A stretch of 64,000 nucleotides of DNA from Streptomyces sp. OR43 (GTDB lineage Bacteria > Actinomycetota > Actinomycetes > Streptomycetales > Streptomycetaceae): assembly GCF_008042275.1 (NCBI RefSeq), contig NZ_RDBK01000033.1:34713-98712 (forward strand). The letters run 5' to 3'. The notes below the pieces were generated by a model. It did no database searches and was not told the DNA's origin. It saw only the letters and a list, made by a program, of their open reading frames with translations. Every line of letters begins with the position of its first letter. The first letter of the stretch is position 1. The translations under genes were made by a program, and so were the position numbers. Below are positions 8,048 through 16,159 of this stretch, in pieces.

Positions 8048-8787
8048 CCGGCCGTACGCCCGCACCACTGCGGCCGATGCCGGACGACTGGCGACGGGCC
8101 CTGGCCGTGGTGGCCCATCCCGACGATCTCGAGTACGGATGCTCGGCGGCCGTGGCCTCCTGGGTGGCCGCCGGCAGGGAGGTCACCTACGTGCTCGCCA
8201 CCCGGGGTGAGGCGGGCATCGACACGCTGGCTCCCGAGCGGGCCCGGGTGCTGCGGGAGGCGGAGCAGCGTGCCGCCGCCGCGGCCGTCGGCGTCAGCGT
8301 GGTGGAGTTCCTCGACCACCGGGACGGTGTGGTCGAGTACGGCGTCCCGCTGCGGCGCGACATCGCCGCGGCCGTGCGGCGTCACCGTCCCGAGCTGGTG
8401 ATCACGCTGAACCACCGGGACACGTGGGCCCCCGGTGCCTGGAACACCCCGGACCACAGGGCGGTGGGACGCGCGGTGCTGGACGCGGCCGCGGACGCCG
8501 GCAACCGCTGGATCTTCCCGGAACTCACCGAGCGGGGACTTCCGCCCTGGAACGGCGTGCGATGGGTGGCCGTCGCCAACTCGCCCACGCCGTCCCACGC
8601 CGTGTCCGCCCGGGCCGGCTTCGAACGGGGGGTGCAGTCCCTGCTGCGGCACCGGACCTACATCGAAGCCCTGACCGAGGAGGACCCCGAGACGTACGCG
8701 CGCCGCTTCCTGTCCGCCGGCACCGGCGCCCACCGTGCCCGGTTCGACGGCGGTCCCGCTGTCGCCTTCGAACTGTTCAGCCGATGA
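8044..8787 (+). CDS. PIG-L family deacetylase
   Basis: This is a 247-residue zinc-dependent N-deacetylase of the PIG-L/MshB/LmbE fold. The metal-binding motif AHPDDLEYGC is near residue 25, and the downstream metal-site His is in TPDHRAVGRAV. Family members remove acetyl groups from N-acetylglucosamine-type sugars such as mycothiol precursors or teicoplanin-like glycans. The ATGA overlap with the preceding gene shows tight translational coupling. The pairing with LuxE/LuxC-like genes suggests a tailoring role in a small pathway rather than mycothiol synthesis, but this is inference. Confidence 0.85.
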   Translation: MTGRTPAPLRPMPDDWRRALAVVAHPDDLEYGCSAAVASWVAAGREVTYVLATRGEAGIDTLAPERARVLREAEQRAAAAAVGVSVVEFLDHRDGVVEYGVPLRRDIAAAVRRHRPELVITLNHRDTWAPGAWNTPDHRAVGRAVLDAAADAGNRWIFPELTERGLPPWNGVRWVAVANSPTPSHAVSARAGFERGVQSLLRHRTYIEALTEEDPETYARRFLSAGTGAHRARFDGGPAVAFELFSR

Positions 8788-8866
8788 CCAGGTCCCTCGG
8801 CTGTCGCGCGGCTCTCGTCCCCATCACCGTTCTTCCGCACGAGCCCGTGCCGGGAAAGGACCGATC

Positions 8867-9967
8867 ATGACGTACGACTACCTCTCCGTCCTGGACGCCG
8901 GGCCCTCCGACGGCGTCGACCCCGACCAGTTCGTACGCGCGGCCGTGCGCTGGCACTTCGACCCGGCGACCGGCTCCCGCTACTGGCTCGACCGGGCCGA
9001 ACGGCTCGACTTCGACCCGCGGCGGGACATCAGGGGCGTCGACGACCTGTCGCTCTTCCCCGACCTGACCGGCGAACTGCGCCATGTCCCGGTGGCCGAC
9101 CTGATCCCCCGGGGGTACGGCGGCGACGCCCGGCTGCTCAACGTCTTCGACAGCGGCGGTACGACCGGGGCGCCCAAGCGGGTCGTGCAGCTCGACGACT
9201 GGACGCGGCACAGCACCGCGCAGGTCGACACACGTCTGCGGGAGCACGGGCTGCCCACCGGTGCACAGTGGCTGACCGTGGCGCCGACCGGCCCGCACCT
9301 CGTGGGGGACGTGCTCCAGAGGGCGGCGGCGTCCCTCGGCGGCCCGGGGCTGAGCATCGACATGGACCCGCGGTGGGTCAGGAAGCTGATCGCCGCGGGC
9401 CGGAGCGAGGAGGTCGAGTCCTATACCGACCATCTCGTCGAACAGTGCCGGCGCGTTCTGCTGACCCAGGACATCGGGGTGCTGGCCGCCACCACTCCGC
9501 TGCTGGAGCGCTTCGCCCGCGAGGACGACCTCCTGGAGCGGATCAACGCCTCCGTCCGGGCCATCGTCTGGGGCGGCACGCACATGGACCCCGACACCCG
9601 TCATCTGCTGGCCACGGAGGTCTTCCCCGACGTGCCGCTCATCGGCATGTACGGCAACACCATGATGCTCACCGCACTGCTCGAGCGAGCCGGCCTCGGC
9701 TCCTCGCAGCCCTGCGTCTTCGACCCGGTGTCGCCGTACGTGTTCCTCTCCGTCGTCGACCCCGCCACCAAGGAACGCGTCGAGGTGGGCCGGCGGGGTC
9801 AGGTGGTGGTCAGCCACGTCAGCAAGTCCATGCTCATCCCGAACAACGCCGAACGGGACACGGCCGTACGCGCACTTCCGGTGAGCGGCCACGCCGGCGA
9901 CGCCGTGGCGGACGTGGCACCCGTGACCACGGTGAAGGGCGAGACCGTGATCGAGGGTGTGTACTGA
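8867..9967 (+). CDS. LuxE/PaaK-like acyl-activating enzyme
   Basis: This is a 366-residue adenylate-forming protein. The phosphate-binding loop appears as DSGGTTGAPKRVV around residues 95-107, and IGMYGNTMMLTAL may form the adenine-binding part. It is shorter than the usual 430-residue PaaK phenylacetate-CoA ligase and close to the roughly 370 residues of LuxE, the acyl-protein synthetase of bacterial fatty-acid reductase. It would activate a carboxylic acid as acyl-AMP and hand it to a thiol. The next gene, with a TGATG overlap, encodes a LuxC-like reductase, so the pair probably converts an acid to an aldehyde. ATG 8867 follows a GGAAAGGA ribosome site. Confidence 0.7.
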   Translation: MTYDYLSVLDAGPSDGVDPDQFVRAAVRWHFDPATGSRYWLDRAERLDFDPRRDIRGVDDLSLFPDLTGELRHVPVADLIPRGYGGDARLLNVFDSGGTTGAPKRVVQLDDWTRHSTAQVDTRLREHGLPTGAQWLTVAPTGPHLVGDVLQRAAASLGGPGLSIDMDPRWVRKLIAAGRSEEVESYTDHLVEQCRRVLLTQDIGVLAATTPLLERFAREDDLLERINASVRAIVWGGTHMDPDTRHLLATEVFPDVPLIGMYGNTMMLTALLERAGLGSSQPCVFDPVSPYVFLSVVDPATKERVEVGRRGQVVVSHVSKSMLIPNNAERDTAVRALPVSGHAGDAVADVAPVTTVKGETVIEGVY

Positions 9968-11358
9968 TGGCCGCGGCAGACGCCCCCGAACCGCTGTACC
10001 TGGACGCGCTGGGCCATCGCGGCCCCTACCGCACCCGCGTACCGGGCAGGGTGACGGACGTGTCCGGTGCCGAGGTGGCGCGGCTCAGCCTGGTACCGCC
10101 GGTCTACGTCGACCGGGCGCTGGCCGCACTGCGCAGAGCCGACGCGTTCCCTCCGGCCGGCCTTGACGCGCTGCTGGAAGTGGCCGCCGAGGAGTTCGCC
10201 AACGGCACCGTCGGCGGGCTCGGCGTGCGGGAGTACGAGCACCTGGTCAGCAGGACCTCAGGTACTCCGCTGGCCGTGGTGCGCGACGCGACCCGGGGCA
10301 CCGCGCGATTCGTCAGCCGCGCACGTTCGTCCGCCGAGCAGGGCAGGCCGCGCGGGACGGTCCGGGACGGACGGGATCCCTCATCCGCGGCCGGGCACGC
10401 CGTGTGGGCGCGTAGGGGCGAGGTGTTCGCCGTCAACGCCTCCGGCAATCACCCCGGCGTCCACCGGGTGTGGCTGGAGGCACTGGCCCTGGGCTACCGC
10501 GTCGCCGTACGGCCGTCGCGACGGGAGCCGTTCACCCCGCACCGCCTGGTCGGGGCACTCCACCGGGCGGGCGTCGGGACGGACCGGCTGGTGTTGCTGC
10601 CGACGGACCACCACACCGCGGGAACTCTGATCCGCGGCGCCGACCGCGCCGTCGTGTACGGCGGCGACGAAGTCGTCGCCCGCTACGCGCACGATGCGCG
10701 TGTGCTGCCTCAGGGGCCCGGCAGGACGAAGATCCTCGTCACCGCGGACACGGACTGGCGCGAGCACCTGGACACGATCGTGGGGTCCGTCGCCGACGAA
10801 GCGGGCACCGCGTGCGTCAACGCCACCGCCGTATTCGTCGAGGGCGACCCGGCACCGCTCGCCGAGGCCCTCGCCGCGCGTCTGTCCCGGCTGCCGGGCC
10901 TGCCGCCCCAGGACTCCCGCGCGGTTCTCCCGGTGTGCCCGTTCGACAGGGCTCGGGCGCTCGACTCCTACCTGCGGTCGGTCGCGATGGGGACCCGCGC
11001 CTGGCTCGGTGGGGACGGCATCGTCGAGGACCTCGGGGATGGCAGCGCCGTCCTGCGACCGGCCGTTCATCAGGTCGTCGACGCCGGCGCCCCGCAGCTG
11101 CGGACCGAACTGCCCTTCCCCTGCGTGTGGGTGGCTCCGTGGAAGCGCTCGGACGGAGTTGCTCCGCTGCGGGAGACGCTGGTGCTCTCGGTCCTCTCCC
11201 GCGATCGTGCACTGCTCGACCTGCTGGTGGCGGAACCCACCATCGCGAATGTGTACGCGGGTGACCATCCGACCTACTGGATGGCTCCAGGAGTGCCCCA
11301 CGACGGCTATCTCTCGGACTTCCTGATGCGCGGCAAGGCCGTCGTGGGCGTCGGCTGA
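9967..11358 (+). CDS. LuxC-like acyl-CoA/acyl-protein reductase (ALDH superfamily)
   Basis: This 463-residue protein has an aldehyde-dehydrogenase-like fold. The cofactor region VFAVNASGNHPGVH and the likely catalytic cysteine in DEAGTACVNATAV match the LuxC/acyl-CoA reductase group, which forms a thioester with an activated acid and reduces it with NADPH to an aldehyde. Its ATG overlaps the stop of the LuxE-like gene, so the two are translated together. There are no luxAB luciferase genes here, hence bioluminescence is not implied. The product is more likely an aldehyde intermediate or a detoxification step. It is convergent with the membrane protein gene at 11365. Confidence 0.72.
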   Translation: MAAADAPEPLYLDALGHRGPYRTRVPGRVTDVSGAEVARLSLVPPVYVDRALAALRRADAFPPAGLDALLEVAAEEFANGTVGGLGVREYEHLVSRTSGTPLAVVRDATRGTARFVSRARSSAEQGRPRGTVRDGRDPSSAAGHAVWARRGEVFAVNASGNHPGVHRVWLEALALGYRVAVRPSRREPFTPHRLVGALHRAGVGTDRLVLLPTDHHTAGTLIRGADRAVVYGGDEVVARYAHDARVLPQGPGRTKILVTADTDWREHLDTIVGSVADEAGTACVNATAVFVEGDPAPLAEALAARLSRLPGLPPQDSRAVLPVCPFDRARALDSYLRSVAMGTRAWLGGDGIVEDLGDGSAVLRPAVHQVVDAGAPQLRTELPFPCVWVAPWKRSDGVAPLRETLVLSVLSRDRALLDLLVAEPTIANVYAGDHPTYWMAPGVPHDGYLSDFLMRGKAVVGVG

Positions 11359-11364
11359 GACGGG

Positions 11365-12006
11365 TCAGTGGGGCAGGAGCAGCATCACGGCCGTGCCCAT
11401 CGCCATGGCGCCGTCGCGCACGTGCCCGCAGGGGTCCGTCGCGGCGGCGCGGTGCACGGCGTCGGTCGAGGTCCGCAGCGCCGGCATGGGGCGCGTCAAC
11501 GACCAGAGGGAGCAGCCGAGGAGATACACCGTCAGCGCGGCGGTGACCATGCTCGCCGTCATCGAGACGCTCGCGGTATGACCGTGGGTCAGCGGGTGCG
11601 GTGCGGCCGTGGCACCTCCGGCGAGGGTCTCGTGGGCGGGAACCACCATGCCGGGCGGTGGCCACGACATCCAGGCCATCGCGGCCATGCCGGCGGCGGA
11701 CGGCAGCCTGCCGGAGATCAGCGCGAGGTTGCCCCCGCGCCGGTGGCGGAATGCGGTGAGCGGGAACCACAGGGCGGCGGCGGCGAAAAGCACCGTCGTC
11801 GTCCGGCCGGACAGAGGCCGGTAGAAGCTCCAGGGCATCGCGGCCATGCCCGCCGCCATGGTGAAGTGCAGGAGGTGGTCCACCCGGTCGCGGACCTCCG
11901 CTCCCGGTGACCGGACACCCTGCCTCCACACGTGCAGGGCCACGAGCGTGAACAACAGTGTCAGCATGTAGTGCAGGCCATCGAGAGCCGGCGTCCTGTC
12001 CGACAC
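11365..12006 (-). CDS. Polytopic membrane protein, DUF5134-like
   Basis: This is a 213-residue hydrophobic protein with about five or six membrane segments. It has His- and Met-rich turns (FTMAAGMAAMPW, GMAAMAWMSW) like the actinobacterial DUF5134 family, whose function is unknown. The start is set at GTG 12006 because AGGAGG stands 8 bases upstream; the longer upstream frame lacks a ribosome site. It is divergent from the ECF41 sigma gene and convergent with the LuxC-like gene. I found no TGTCACA element for it. Confidence 0.65.
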   Translation of the reverse strand: MSDRTPALDGLHYMLTLLFTLVALHVWRQGVRSPGAEVRDRVDHLLHFTMAAGMAAMPWSFYRPLSGRTTTVLFAAAALWFPLTAFRHRRGGNLALISGRLPSAAGMAAMAWMSWPPPGMVVPAHETLAGGATAAPHPLTHGHTASVSMTASMVTAALTVYLLGCSLWSLTRPMPALRTSTDAVHRAAATDPCGHVRDGAMAMGTAVMLLLPH

Positions 12007-12224
12007 GGTGAGCGCCTCCTGAGGTACATGACGGTTCGCCCTCCTGACCAGGTACGCGATCGTTCCGTGACGGAGCGGAGTCCACGGAGTGGGCACCCCT
12101 GACCGGCGTTCCGTTGCCACGGTGTGCCAAATGAGGGCGCTGAAGGCACGCCACCACCGGCCGTCGGAGCGTCTGTCAGCGGCCGCTTGTAGCATGGGGT
12201 GCACGAAGCCAGAAGGGACGTTCC

Positions 12225-13121
12225 ATGCACGCTGGCGCCCGACCCGGCACCCTTGATCAAGCGACGAAGGATTTCCTCGCGGCCCGACCGCAGCTCTTCG
12301 GCATCGCGTACCGCATCCTGGGCAGCACGGCCGAGGCCGAGGACATCGTGCAGGATGCCTGGCTGCGGTGGCAGAACACCGATCGTTCGCAGGTGCACGA
12401 ACCGGCTGCCTTCCTGACCACGGTAGCCACGAGGCTGGCGATCAACCTGGCCCAGTCCGCTCGGGTACGCCGGGAGTCCTACATCGGACCGTGGCTTCCC
12501 GAGCCCGTCGACACCGCGCAGGATCCACAACTGGGCGCGGAGCGGGCCGAGGCCCTGGAGATGGCGGTCCTGCTCCTGATGGAGAAGTTGAACCCCGTGG
12601 AGCGCACCGCCTACGTGCTCCGGAAGGCGTTCGACTACTCCTACGGACGCATCGCGGAGATCCTGGAGACCACTGAGGCGAACGCGCGCCAGTTGGTCAG
12701 CCGCGGCCGGAGGCACTTGGCCGCCGAGCGCAAGGAGGCCGTCAGCCCCAAAGCCCACCGACGGCTGCTGGAGGTGTTCCTGTCCGCGGCACGGACCGGC
12801 GATCTGTCCGTGCTGGAGGACGTGCTCACCGCCGACGTCGTCAGCTACTCGGACGGCAACGGCATGCGCGGCGCGTCCAGGATCCCGGTCATCGGGCGGC
12901 TGCACGTCTCTCAGTACCTCGTGGCGTTCGCTCCGCGCTTCTGGCCGCGATCGGAGATCAGGTGGGTCGAGGCGAACGGCAGGCCGGCCGTGTTGGTCTC
13001 GTCCGACGACGAAGCCGTCGCCCTGCTGACCGCCGACATCTCGGCGGATGGTATCGACCGGCTCATGTGGGTGATGAGCCCGGCCAAACTGGCGCCGTAC
13101 GTGGCCTCTCTGCGCGGCTGA
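12225..13121 (+). CDS. sigJ: ECF41-group sigma factor with SnoaL-like C-terminal domain
   Basis: This is a 298-residue sigma factor. Region 2 (about residues 20-85) carries GIAYRILGSTAEAEDIVQDA, then the ECF41 linker WLPEP at residues 90-94, and region 4 spans about 110-165. A C-terminal NTF2/SnoaL-like domain (about 175-298) is the regulatory extension that replaces an anti-sigma factor in ECF41 proteins. The family signatures DGGGK and NPDKL are altered here to SDGNGM (209-214) and SPAKL (285-289). It is closely similar to the sigma at 18425, sharing the block around YIGPWLPEPVDT. ATG 12225 has an AGAAGGGA ribosome site. I see no clear TGTCACA element in front of it. It is a candidate activator of the repeated promoters in this island. 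Confidence 0.88.
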   Translation: MHAGARPGTLDQATKDFLAARPQLFGIAYRILGSTAEAEDIVQDAWLRWQNTDRSQVHEPAAFLTTVATRLAINLAQSARVRRESYIGPWLPEPVDTAQDPQLGAERAEALEMAVLLLMEKLNPVERTAYVLRKAFDYSYGRIAEILETTEANARQLVSRGRRHLAAERKEAVSPKAHRRLLEVFLSAARTGDLSVLEDVLTADVVSYSDGNGMRGASRIPVIGRLHVSQYLVAFAPRFWPRSEIRWVEANGRPAVLVSSDDEAVALLTADISADGIDRLMWVMSPAKLAPYVASLRG

Positions 13122-13156
13122 CCGACCGCCGAGGTGTCGCGGCTCCGAGGGGCAGA

Positions 13157-13183
13157 CGTCACAAGAGCGCTCGCCTTCCGGTC
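13157..13183 (+). promoter_or_regulatory. ECF41-type promoter toward the OsmC gene
   Basis: CGTCACA (one base off TGTCACA), 16 bases, GGTC, about 60 bases before the OsmC start. Confidence 0.6.
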
Positions 13184-13240
13184 ATCTGGTAGTCCCGGGC
13201 CCTATCGGGCCGCGTACCACGACCACAACGGAGTCATGCC

Positions 13241-13738
13241 GTGCATGAGCGGATCCAGTTGCCCACCCTGTCTACGGAAATGGACTACGACGGGGTGGAG
13301 TTCTCGCCCATCTACACGACCACGGTGACCGTGCACGGTGGTACGGCCTCGCACGGCCGGGCCTCCGGCCACGCGCGCTCGGCCGACGGCGCCCTGGACC
13401 TCCAGTTGCGGATGCCGGCCGCGCTGGGCGGCGACGGCCGGGGAACCAACCCCGAACAGCTCTTCGCCGCCGGTTTCGCCGCGTGTTTCCACGGCGCCCT
13501 GAGCCTGCTGGCACGACAGGAGGCACTCGACCCTGCGGCGATCTCCGTGGTGGCGACCGTCGCGTTCGGACGTGACCCGGAGGACGGTGGCTATCTGCTG
13601 CGTGTCGATCTGGTGGTGCGGTGGCCCGGCGTCGCACCGGAGACGGCCGACGTTCTTCTCGCGAAGGCCGACGCGTTGTGTCCCTACGCGCGCATGGCGT
13701 GGCGAGGCACACCCACCACGATCACACTCGCCCGCTGA
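13241..13738 (+). CDS. OsmC/Ohr family organic peroxide reductase
   Basis: This is a 165-residue peroxiredoxin-like protein. The two redox cysteines of the Ohr/OsmC fold are visible: the first in GTNPEQLFAAGFAACFHGAL and the second in ALCPYARMAW. Such enzymes reduce organic hydroperoxides with dihydrolipoyl groups as electron donors. GTG 13241 is the longest start; ATG 13280 would give a length nearer the usual 140 residues. The promoter of ECF41 type just upstream supports a role in oxidative stress. Confidence 0.88.
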   Translation: MHERIQLPTLSTEMDYDGVEFSPIYTTTVTVHGGTASHGRASGHARSADGALDLQLRMPAALGGDGRGTNPEQLFAAGFAACFHGALSLLARQEALDPAAISVVATVAFGRDPEDGGYLLRVDLVVRWPGVAPETADVLLAKADALCPYARMAWRGTPTTITLAR

Positions 13739-13760
13739 ACCTGCACGGCCCTCAGGGCGG

Positions 13761-14147
13761 TCAGGAGGGGAACCACAGATCTGCGTCGGCCGCTTCTTCC
13801 TTACGGACGCTGAAGACGGATATGCCCTTCTTCCGTGAACTCTGCCGGGGGAGTGCCTCGACGACGGGGTGATCACCGGGGGCGTCACGCTGTCCCCGCG
13901 GCTCGGATCCCCGCGTTTCGAAGTACTCCCCATTGACGGCGAGATAGTGGGCCCAGTGCCGCGGCAGATCGTCCTCGTGGAAGATGGCCTCCACCGGGCA
14001 GACAGGTTCACACGCATGGCAGTCGACGCACTCCGCCGGGTGGATGTAGAGCGTGCGTGAACCCTCGTAGATGCAGTCCACGGGGCACTCGGTGACGCAG
14101 GCCCGGTCCTTGATGTCGACACAGGGCTGTGCGATGACGTACGTCAT
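13761..14147 (-). CDS. fdxA: Ferredoxin with two iron-sulfur clusters (probable 7Fe type)
   Basis: This is a 128-residue ferredoxin. The cysteines are C9, C17, C21, C25 and C40, C43, C46, C50, a pattern close to the 3Fe-4S plus 4Fe-4S ferredoxins of actinobacteria (CVDIKDRACVTECPVDC, then CVDCHACEPVCPVEAI). The conserved acidic and Trp-containing region DDLPRHWAHYL follows. The C-terminal 40 residues are basic and unusual compared with the typical 105-110-residue FdxA. ATG 14147 has an AGGAGAG ribosome site. It is transcribed from the left arm of a back-to-back pair of TGTCACA promoters, opposite a fumarate-reductase-like flavoprotein. The two may exchange electrons. Confidence 0.88.
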   Translation of the reverse strand: MTYVIAQPCVDIKDRACVTECPVDCIYEGSRTLYIHPAECVDCHACEPVCPVEAIFHEDDLPRHWAHYLAVNGEYFETRGSEPRGQRDAPGDHPVVEALPRQSSRKKGISVFSVRKEEAADADLWFPS

Positions 14148-14215
14148 GTCGTCACTCTCCTAGGACGTCGGGCAGATCTCGGCACGGCTCGTACGGGCGT
14201 CGGGTTCGCCAGGTT

Positions 14216-14242
14216 GACCGGGGACGGCGACATGGTGTGACA
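14216..14242 (-). promoter_or_regulatory. ECF41-type promoter of the ferredoxin gene
   Basis: Read on the minus strand this is TGTCACA, 16 bases, GGTC. Only 15 bases separate it from the divergent copy at 14258. Confidence 0.75.
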
Positions 14243-14257
14243 CGCGTGCGCCGCCCC

Positions 14258-14284
14258 CGTCACAAACGGCCGCCTGACCTGGTC
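14258..14284 (+). promoter_or_regulatory. ECF41-type promoter of the flavoprotein gene
   Basis: CGTCACA, 16 bases, GGTC, 35 bases before the GTG start. It is back to back with the ferredoxin promoter. Confidence 0.7.
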
Positions 14285-14319
14285 CTAGTCAGTGACCATC
14301 CAGAGCGACGGGAGCAATC

Positions 14320-16050
14320 GTGCCTCTCACCGAACAACGTCTATCCACCACGGTGCTGGTGATCGGTACCGGCGGGGCCGGCCTGCGGGCGGCGATCGAG
14401 CTGGCCGAGGCCGGTGTCGACGTCATCGCCGTCGGCAAGCGCCCCAAGGAGGACACCCACACCTCCCTGGCTGCCGGCGGCATCAACGCGGCCCTGGCCA
14501 CCATGGACCCCGAGGACTCCTGGCAGCAGCACGCCGCGGACACGCTGAAGGAGAGCTACCTGCTCGGCGACCCCCGCACCGCCGAAATCGTCACCCGTGG
14601 CGCGGCCCTGGGCATCGACGACCTGGAGCGGTACGGCATGGCCTTCGCCCGCGAAGAGGACGGCCGCATCTCGCAGCGCTTCTTCGGTGCCCACACGTTC
14701 CGCCGTACGGCCTTCGCCGGTGACTACACCGGCCTGGAGATCCAGCGCACTCTCATCCGGCGCGCGAACCAGCTGAACATACCGATGCTGGACAGCGTGT
14801 ACATCACACGTCTCCTGGTCCACGACGGTGCCGTCTTCGGGGCCTACGGCTTCGACCTGGCCAACGGCACCCGGCACCTCGTGCACGCGGACGCCGTCAT
14901 CCTCGCGGCCGGGGGGCACACACGCATCTGGCGGCGCACCTCATCGCGCCGGGACGAGAACACCGGCGACTCCTTCCGACTGGCGGTCGAGGCCGGAGCC
15001 CGCCTGCGCGACCCCGAACTGGTGCAGTTCCACCCGTCCGGCATCATCGAACCGGAGAACGCCGCCGGGACCCTGGTCAGCGAGGCCGCCCGCGGTGAGG
15101 GCGGCGTCCTGCGCAACGCCCTCGGCGAGCGGTACATGAACCGCTACGACCCCGAGCGCATGGAACTCTCCACGCGCGACCGCGTGGCCCTGGCGTCCTA
15201 CACAGAGATCAGAGAAGGCCGTGGCACGGCCAACGGAGGGGTCTGGCTCGACGTCTCCCACCTGCCCCGTCAGACGATCATGAGCCGGCTGCCCCGGGTG
15301 TACCAGACGCTCCTGGACCTGCAGATGCTCGACATCACCCGGGATCCCATCGAGGTGGCCCCCACGGCGCACTACTCGATGGGCGGCGTCTGGGTACGTC
15401 CCGAGGACCACAGCACCGACGTCCGGGGCCTGTACGCCATCGGTGAGGCATCCAGCGGTCTGCACGGTGCCAACCGCCTGGGCGGCAACAGCCTGATCGA
15501 GCTCCTCGTCTACGGCCGCATCACCGGCCGGGCCGCTGCCGCGTACTCGGAGTCGCTCACCGCGCAGCCCCGGTCCACGACCGCTGTGGCACACGCGCGT
15601 TCCGAGGTCGACGCACTCCTCGCCGCCGACGGGCCCGAGAACGTCCGCGCGCTCCAGCGAGCCATCCGCGACACCATGACCCAGCACGCGGGTGTCGTCC
15701 GGGACGACGAGGGGCTGCGTACCGGCTTGGCGGAACTGGACACCATCGAGAAGCGCATGCAGAACGTCGGGGTCCATCCCGACATCGCCGGCTTCCAGGA
15801 CCTCGCCCACGCCTTCGACCTCAAGTCGGCGGCGCTGGCGGCGCGCGCCACCCTCGAAGCGGCGCTGGAACGCAGGGAGACCCGTGGTTGTCACAACCGC
15901 AGCGACTTCCCCGACATGGATCCTGCCTTCCGCGTCAACCTCGTCTGGTCCCCGGCGACCGGTATCACACACGAGCCCATTTCCGCCGTGCCCGACGAGA
16001 TCTTGTCCCTCATGGCGGAAGTCTCCACCGAGGGAAAGCTCGTCGAGTAA
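14320..16050 (+). CDS. Fumarate reductase/succinate dehydrogenase-like flavoprotein (orphan)
   Basis: This is a 576-residue flavoprotein of the SdhA/FrdA/NadB superfamily. The FAD motif is VLVIGTGGAGLRAAIELAEA at the N terminus. Substrate-site elements include ELVQFHPSGI, the Arg in STRDRVALA and the His in TAHYSMGGV. A helical C-terminal domain ends in FRVNLVW. It lacks partner iron-sulfur and membrane subunits, so it is either an L-aspartate oxidase relative or a soluble fumarate-reductase-like enzyme fed by another donor. The divergent ferredoxin, sharing the promoter region, is an obvious candidate. GTG 14320 has GGGAG 6 bases upstream. Confidence 0.85.
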   Translation: MPLTEQRLSTTVLVIGTGGAGLRAAIELAEAGVDVIAVGKRPKEDTHTSLAAGGINAALATMDPEDSWQQHAADTLKESYLLGDPRTAEIVTRGAALGIDDLERYGMAFAREEDGRISQRFFGAHTFRRTAFAGDYTGLEIQRTLIRRANQLNIPMLDSVYITRLLVHDGAVFGAYGFDLANGTRHLVHADAVILAAGGHTRIWRRTSSRRDENTGDSFRLAVEAGARLRDPELVQFHPSGIIEPENAAGTLVSEAARGEGGVLRNALGERYMNRYDPERMELSTRDRVALASYTEIREGRGTANGGVWLDVSHLPRQTIMSRLPRVYQTLLDLQMLDITRDPIEVAPTAHYSMGGVWVRPEDHSTDVRGLYAIGEASSGLHGANRLGGNSLIELLVYGRITGRAAAAYSESLTAQPRSTTAVAHARSEVDALLAADGPENVRALQRAIRDTMTQHAGVVRDDEGLRTGLAELDTIEKRMQNVGVHPDIAGFQDLAHAFDLKSAALAARATLEAALERRETRGCHNRSDFPDMDPAFRVNLVWSPATGITHEPISAVPDEILSLMAEVSTEGKLVE

Positions 16051-16088
16051 TGCCTGGTGATGAGAAATGCCGGTGCAGGCAGCCTTCT

Positions 16089-16115
16089 TGTCACAGAAGA
16101 AGTGAGTACCCGGTC
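16089..16115 (+). promoter_or_regulatory. ECF41-type promoter of the NmrA-like gene
   Basis: TGTCACA, 16 bases, GGTC, about 45 bases before ATG 16160. Confidence 0.75.
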
Positions 16116-16159
16116 TCTCCAAGTGCAGGCCATATCGCACATCCCGAAAGGAATTCACC

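Noticed and set aside
8867-11358. Bioluminescence operon
   Set aside because: LuxE- and LuxC-like genes are present but no luciferase luxAB, so light production is not supported.
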